Source: Gracilariopsis chorda
Taxonomy: Eukaryota; Rhodophyta; Florideophyceae; Gracilariales; Gracilariaceae
Assembly (NCBI GenBank): GCA_003194525.1
Contig: NBIV01000438.1
Span: forward strand, 1 to 22,518
Length of the DNA: 22,518 bases
Direction: 5' to 3'
Positions 17,216 through 22,518 of this stretch are shown one piece after another (the first letter of the stretch is position 1; the number at the start of each line of letters is the position of its first letter). A program made the translations under genes and the position numbers. A model generated the notes under the pieces. It was not told where the DNA came from. It saw only the letters and a list, made by a program, of their open reading frames with translations, and ran no database searches.

Positions 17216-17925
17216 GATGGCTCCGCGGGGGAGCATAGGCAGTGGAGAGCATTTAGTTCACTTGTTGACGTGTTGTCGGATCCGGATCCATGGCGATTCG
17301 GTCGCGCCCAGTGCGCATATTGCGGGAGGGACTAGGGTCGCTCTTGTGCCAGGGTGGCTACAGCGCATTGCAAGGAGAGGGCGGTGGCACAGGCGGTTGT
17401 GAAGACGGCGGTAAGGAAGGCGGCGAGCGGGGAGTAGGACTCCGTCTGTGCCTCATCAAGGCTGAGGGTGGCGAGGAATAGAGACACGGAGGTCATGGAA
17501 TTCAGATTTGCCCTATGAAGCTCTGGGTAGGTCAAAGTTGAAGACGGCGATGGTGATGCTGGCGCAGTGGACGGCGTGCTGCTGGTGCGCTGCGCGTCCG
17601 ATGCATCTTCCAAGAAGGATTCTTTTGTTGAGCGTGACGTGCTGAGATTTTGTTGTGCAACCGCGCCACCTGTCCACGTGGCGGGAAACGTGGTGCCATC
17701 GCAACGTAGCCTGCATCGCACCTCAGGCCACGTCACACGCGCGTTGTATGGAAGAAGATACACAGCTGACGAGCGCGCTAGCACAGCAACCTCGTCCGCG
17801 CGACCCGCAACCGCTTTCTGGAACTGACCTTCACTTCTGTTCTCGTCACTCTACAAGCGCACTCCCTTTTCCTTTTTTCTCCTCCTGCCCCCTCTCTCAC
17901 ACAAACGCAACTTACCGTCGTCGCC
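17216..17925. promoter_or_regulatory. Divergent GC-rich upstream region with pyrimidine-rich leader (copy B)
   Basis: This is the copy B equivalent of 756-1465, with the same CACGTG (about 17677) and the same C/T tract just before the ATG at 17926. It is shorter by several single bases, mostly in C, G or T runs. Frames that are open in one copy are broken in the other, which argues that nothing here codes for protein. Confidence 0.35.
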
Positions 17926-18844
17926 ATGTCCGACGCCGTCAATGTCGCTTTCGAGCGTTGCGAACATCTTCGTCAATAATGGGAAAATCTCAAATGTGAC
18001 ATGCTTGCTATAGACCCTTCAAATCCCAACGCCGCGCAAAGGAGGGACCGCCTTCGCAGCCAAATGGATCAAATCATGAATCAAATGACTTCAGTTCTCA
18101 ATGAAACAAAACGGACTCGTTCCTCAAACCACGCTGAGCCACACGACGAGCCCATTGTTGAAGCGCGTCGGTTCAGTATTCTGCTCATCACAAACACATC
18201 ATTCATCTTACATACGATTCTTCTGAAGGTTCAGATGATTCTCACTCTGATTATGTTGATACCGACCCGCCAAAACCACACTCGCCACAACCGCCTCCAG
18301 ACCGGTTGCACCCCCGCTTCGGACTTAATCCCGCCCACGTCCCCATGACAAATATTGAGCTTTGTTGCTCTCCCGAACATCAAAAGGTGGCCAGTGAAGC
18401 CATGCGAGCGTCTTTGGCAGCCTTTTTTTGCGGATCACAAAGGAATAACGTTACCGCCTCGTGCAAACAGCAAATGGGCCTGAAACACGAATATCAACGT
18501 TTGAATCGAAAGCCAGACCGCGCTTCCGCGGATGAACAGCTTGAGATCGCCTCCAATCTTTCACTACTTTCACCCATTCTGGCAGATACTCCGAACATGC
18601 CCACACCACGTACTCGTACGAAGGAAGATCCGCATCGAAACTCTTTTGATAAGGGGCATGAAGTGTAGAGTCCCGCCCAACAACCGAAGGGAAAGGTCCC
18701 AGAGCCTGGTGCTCTATTGGTTTGTTCTCCCGTCACGGAATATGACAGTACTGGTCCAACCGGTAACTTGGAAGAAATGTTAGCGCATCTGCGATATATC
18801 AAACCCACCCATGCGAAGAGAAAGAAGGATTAGGTTGTCTTTGA
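17926..18844 (+). pseudogene. Broken gene for a coiled-coil, proline-rich protein (copy B)
   Basis: Copy B of the gene starts at ATG 17926 and has the same TAA after 17 codons (17977-17979). Single-base indels relative to copy A change the frame in the KRT-RSSNHAEP region and around PPPRPV. The T run at about 18424 has seven bases here and six in copy A. In copy B the MTNIEL segment therefore reads straight into QQMGLKHEYQRLNRKPDRAS without a break. The shared TAG after GHEV closes that frame at about 18666. Neither copy encodes an uninterrupted protein. Confidence 0.55.
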
Positions 18845-19146
18845 GGCTGGTGTCGCTTCCTCCTTCAAGGCTTTTCGATACATCGTTTTTTATGTCGCAG
18901 CCGCTGCTTTCAGTTTCAGCGCGGCGAACTCTAAGAATGATTCGGAGTCTTCTCACGTTAAGTAAAAGGCAAGAACTGTACAGAGTACGTAGGATCTGTT
19001 CTCAGAAACTCATGTCCGTATTCATGAACAAGGTAAAAACATGGAAAGAACTACCGGACGAGCAGAACAAATGGCCGACGATGCAAATGATATGTTAGCC
19101 GCTGCTGACGCGCTAAATCAACGACATAAGGGTGGGTTCTTCTCAT
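18799..19146 (+). pseudogene. Q-SNARE-like helical fragment (copy B)
   Basis: This is practically identical to 2342-2689, including the three in-frame TAR stops and the HEQGKNMERT segment. One A fewer occurs just upstream (GCGCATCT against GCGCAATCT). Conservation between copies here is much better than in the preceding kilobase. That reflects uneven divergence along the repeat and is not evidence of coding constraint. Confidence 0.35.
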
Positions 19147-20399
19147 AGCTTTGAAGGGTTTTGAAGCTTTTGAGCACTTTGTTGTATTATAAGCCTGGTT
19201 TAATAACAGTTTGTTCTTGCACTCGATCATCACTCTTACTACTAATGTTATGATTTGGGGTATGTGAACAGATTTACGCACAGAGGGGCAGAAGTTGCAA
19301 ATCCGATATCCTCATTGCAGCTCCATGCCACGCTGCATTTTACTGAGAGCGGTAGCTGTCTCTTTCACGATTCGTAAAGGGAAAGGGGGTGATCCTGCAT
19401 TTCTGTCTTTCTACTTGGTGTATGCGTAGTATTGGAACCCGATCTTTTTGTAACCTCAAAAGTACTGGGAGTCATTGAACGCACATTGCAAAAACGAACA
19501 GCTGCGTATTGCTGTGGCAGAAGTTATGTTAGACTCCTTAACCTCTCTCACGTTGTTTCTCAATTTGCTTTCCACCGGTCCCATGCTTCTATCATATTTG
19601 TGCTAGACTTCACTTAAGATGTACAATTTGTTCTTGCTGAACATGATGACAGGTACGGAGCAAAAATTGTTTACGAAAGGCACCTGATCTCGCTAATGTA
19701 CCAAAGCTGCAAAAATTTCCAAACTACATCGCCACTTTACACAAACCGCTGCACTAACTACAAGTTCTAACATAGTATGTTTCTATAGAAAGAACAAAAG
19801 TACGAGAAGAATTGAAGAGATTGATCCCGCCCAACAAAATCTGTGCAGCCGAAAAGAGGGCATTGAGTCCCGAGGCTGAAAAAGAAAATATACACTGCAC
19901 GGTATAATTACCGATTCGAACCCTCAAGTCGTTCCATAGATGAGTATGGATGAAACTTTTGTTCTGTTCTTGTTCCGGGTATGAAGTTGGTAAGATTAAG
20001 TGCAGGAGGGTTGAGTGGAGCGGAAACTGCGTAAACCTCGTCGTATGAGCATTGGGCGGGTCTGGAGAGTACGAAATTCCTAGTGTGAAGAATCTCATAC
20101 CAGCTTGAGATGTTTGGGACGTAGTCCGACTTAGAACGGCACTTGACTGACGCGATAACGAATTGACAGCTTGCCAGAACCGCAAAACGAGAAGGGTTGA
20201 ACAGAGGTCCAGCTGGAGCCAGCCTTCCATGACAGGACGCCAAACCAAGGCGAAATCCATTGGAAAGTTGTATGAGCAACAGGCGAAATAGCATGCGGGA
20301 TAGAAGATGTATTTGGAATCGCGAATGCTTAGGACCCATACGGGATAGAAGCAGCAAAATTTGATTCCAAATTCTACGAACTTCATGACATATGACTCT
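19147..20399. other. Spacer without recognised gene (copy B)
   Basis: This is the copy B equivalent of 2690-3940. It differs by about a dozen substitutions and a few indels, notably around 19825-19860. The minus-strand frame there extends further than in copy A because of those indels. No family is recognised. Confidence 0.5.
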
Positions 20400-20400
20400 G

Positions 20401-20951
20401 TTACTTTTGAGAGGATACATGTAATGAAGAGGTGGATGAATGAGTAGAAGAAAAGGGCAGTAGAGCAGCTGCTGCCTCGCGTCCAAGACGTGCGTCAAGC
20501 GCTTGTTTCGGCTCCGCACGCTTTACCTTGACGTGTTTATGCATGATTTCGTGGTCTACATCCACCACTTTGTGGAATGTTAGTTCGGATGTAAACGTGA
20601 CAAAGCCAAAGCCCCTCGAGTTATCAGTCTGATGGCCGTACATGACCTGACATTCTGCGATATCACCGAAGCGAATAAAGTGGGCATGCAGATCGAAACG
20701 TCTGCTTCGCGACATGTGGTGGGTAAACTACCGATGAAGAATTTCTTTGTGGCACGCCAGGCATTGCTACATGACGGAGGCACCCATTCCGAACGCGGCA
20801 CAACTATCTTTGCCTCGAACACTCGGCCGTATAAGTCGGGAAATTCTGCGGCGACTCGCCCGGCAACAAGCTCATTGGCCGCAGTGGCCGTACCGAATTG
20901 ACGAAATCTTTGGAATGGGATGGTCACGCGACAGCTGGTTGCGCACTTCAA
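20401..20951 (-). pseudogene. Two-RRM RNA-binding protein pseudogene (copy B)
   Basis: This is copy B of the 3942-4492 remnant. RNP1 reads RGFGFVTF (20593-20616), where copy A has RGFGFITF, a single A/G difference that keeps a permitted residue. The eight-base insertion splitting RRM2 is present at 20693-20700 with the same flanks, so the break predates the divergence of the two copies. The C-terminal part after VKRAEPKQALDARLGREAAAA is short and serine-rich. The downstream sequence shows none of the glycine-rich tail common in this family. Confidence 0.8.
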
Positions 20952-21193
20952 ACAGGAACAATCTCTATTGCTGGATATAAAGCGCTGTACATAATCATTA
21001 GTTCAGCGAAAAAAGGTGCACGTAAATTCATTTTCTCGAAACAATATATTACAGGCAGCGACGCATGTTTGCATGTATTACACGTTTGGGTCCCGTCACA
21101 ATGTATGGGACACGATCCATTGTCCTCAATGATAGCTTTGCTGCCCGGCTTGCACCTCACCTGTACAGTACCACTTCAGCAATGGTCTCTTCT

Positions 21194-22405
21194 TCCAACC
21201 TTGGAGAATGCAGTGCTGATTCCTCTTTATCAATACCTCGACGATCGGCCCGGCCACTCATTTGCATCTATTCGCCTCCGGCAGGCTTTCTGAACTGTAA
21301 CCCGTCAAGCGGCCTGATACTGGTAAACAGCACTGTTTTGGCTGGCACGTTTAGTCCCATCTCAAAAGTCTCTGTCGCGAAAAGACATTTCAATAGCCCT
21401 TACTGAAATAGATTTCAAGAACCTCATTTACAACGGGAAGGGGTCCTGAATGATGGATGTCAATTTCGAGATCCAGCAGTTGGAAAATGGGTGTGGTCTG
21501 GAGCAAATCCTGATCCTCGTCGTTCAGAGATGCTACCGCATTTTGAGATACTCGCGCTATGTTCGTTCGATATTCAAATGGCCAATCTATTCCGAGTATT
21601 CACGTGCGTTTGGAATCGTAGCGCTCAGGAGTACAAATCTGACAGTTTGCGGAACAAGGATGATTGATTCCTCCCACATGACCCCTCTTTCTTTGTCCCG
21701 CATATAGTGAACTGCATCAAAAATAACTCAAGAGACCTCACGTACAACTTAAATTCCTCTGTAGAGCATGCTTCTGAGAGTTTTGGTAGTCATTACACGA
21801 CAAGAGGTATTCTTGTTATCGTTGCATCCCCGGTCATCAGTCTAACATCACTAAATTCTGCTTCAAGTTCTCGATATTTCTGATTGCTGAGGGCTTTGAT
21901 CGGCGACGTATACCTTACCCTTTAGTTGTCTCTTCGTGCCATCGTATTCCGTTATCGCTGTCTTCAATGCGTTCGTGTGTGCTGCAACCAGAACGCTCTC
22001 GTTCCGCTCTACCCCTTTTACAATTTCCCGCTCAAATGAATTCAATGAAAGGGAATACTGCTTCGCCGGTTTCTCTGGCATCTTAAGCTCAGAAATGTTG
22101 TATTCTTTTTTGCAGTCTCCGCGAAGGAAAATGTCATGCTTACATGATGTTTTTAGCATTGGTGGAGATTGCACAAGCTTGTCGGGCAGAACAGACGATC
22201 CTGTTGTTCCCGTCGATTCCACACGAAATGTTATACAACGTGGCATTGAACTAGTAGAGGGAAGTTTTGAAGACACCAATGCTGGCTCTTGTTCTTCACA
22301 TGTGTGAACATCATTGCTCGAGTCCTTATCTGCAAGCCTTGGGTTTCTTCGAAACAACATGGGGATTGGCCCGTTTAAACCTGTGCTATCTCTCTTATTT
22401 GACAT
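21194..22405 (-). pseudogene. MTR4: MTR4/Ski2-family RNA helicase pseudogene, N-terminal half (copy B)
   Basis: This is copy B of 4740-5951, with ATG at 22405. It shows the same lost motif I glycine, DAVH, the altered motif VI and the same internal stops, so the decay happened before the copies separated. Two compensating one-base indels change residues 12-17 near the N-terminus (GPIPMLFRRNPR against GANPHVVSKKPR), and the frame is then regained. A 5-nt deletion lies just downstream at about 21163, outside the recognisable helicase. The missing C-terminal half is absent here too. Confidence 0.92.
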
Positions 22406-22518
22406 AATTGGGGCGAAAGATGTGTTCTTAGGTTATCAATGGATGCCGATTGGACCACGCAAAGTAGTTCTCTTCCCAGAATTCTCATCTTTGCTTCCCT
22501 ATCGGCTGGCACCCGCTA

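Larger units (their letters stand above)
16471..22518. repeat. Long direct repeat, copy B
   Basis: This is the second copy of 1-6064, and homology runs to the last base of the window. No target-site duplication, terminal inverted repeat or other boundary signal is visible at 16471. The phosphoglucomutase-like pseudogene reads through that point on the minus strand without interruption. Position 16471 is therefore simply where the window happens to start in copy A, not a recombination junction. Copy B has fewer extra bases than copy A in its first 2 kb. Confidence 0.97.

Noticed and set aside
1..22518. Reassignment of TAA/TAG to glutamine
   Set aside because: GRIM-19 ends at the expected place with TAA, and the MTR4 and PGM2 remnants have stops at conserved tryptophan or glutamate positions, which fits decay and not a changed code.

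Overview
The window looks like eukaryotic nuclear DNA. One gene (the complex I subunit GRIM-19/NDUFA13) reads cleanly across two short GT-AG introns of about 111 and 121 nt. The other recognisable sequences are eukaryotic housekeeping genes. The source is probably an alga or related photosynthetic eukaryote, because one decayed gene belongs to DUF3326, which I know from cyanobacteria and plastid-bearing lineages. This assignment is an inference. No bacterial operons, ribosome binding sites, CRISPR array, rRNA or tRNA were found.

The dominant structure is a repeat. Bases 1-6064 recur at 16471-22518, so the window is periodic with a spacing of 16,470 shrinking to 16,454. Homology starts at the first base and runs to the last, so neither copy shows an edge. 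A decayed phosphoglucomutase gene runs unbroken across 16471. The window is therefore about 1.37 turns of a ~16.46-kb unit: a tandem array, a circular molecule read past its start, or two haplotypes joined by the assembler. The copies differ by scattered substitutions, a 5-nt indel and many one-base indels in the first 2 kb.

One period, left to right: PGM2-like pseudogene (-, cut by the window start); GC-rich divergent upstream region; broken coiled-coil gene (+) followed by a Q-SNARE-like fragment; a two-RRM RNA-binding protein pseudogene (-); an MTR4-type RNA helicase pseudogene (-, N-terminal half only); an intergenic region; intact GRIM-19 exons (+); a DUF3326 pseudogene (+); an unrecognised two-frame ORF (+); a G-box-rich spacer; an orphan basic gene with a possible GCR1_C-like domain (+), preceded by three 183-bp direct repeats; a spacer; the 3' end of a valyl-tRNA synthetase pseudogene (+); and the 3' end of the PGM2-like pseudogene, which closes the period.

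The pattern is an ordinary gene neighbourhood in decay. At least five unrelated housekeeping genes carry frameshifts, stops or lost catalytic residues while GRIM-19 stays clean. Disabling mutations in the RRM and MTR4 genes are shared by both copies, so decay came before the copies separated. All calls rest on reading translations by eye; no database search was run.
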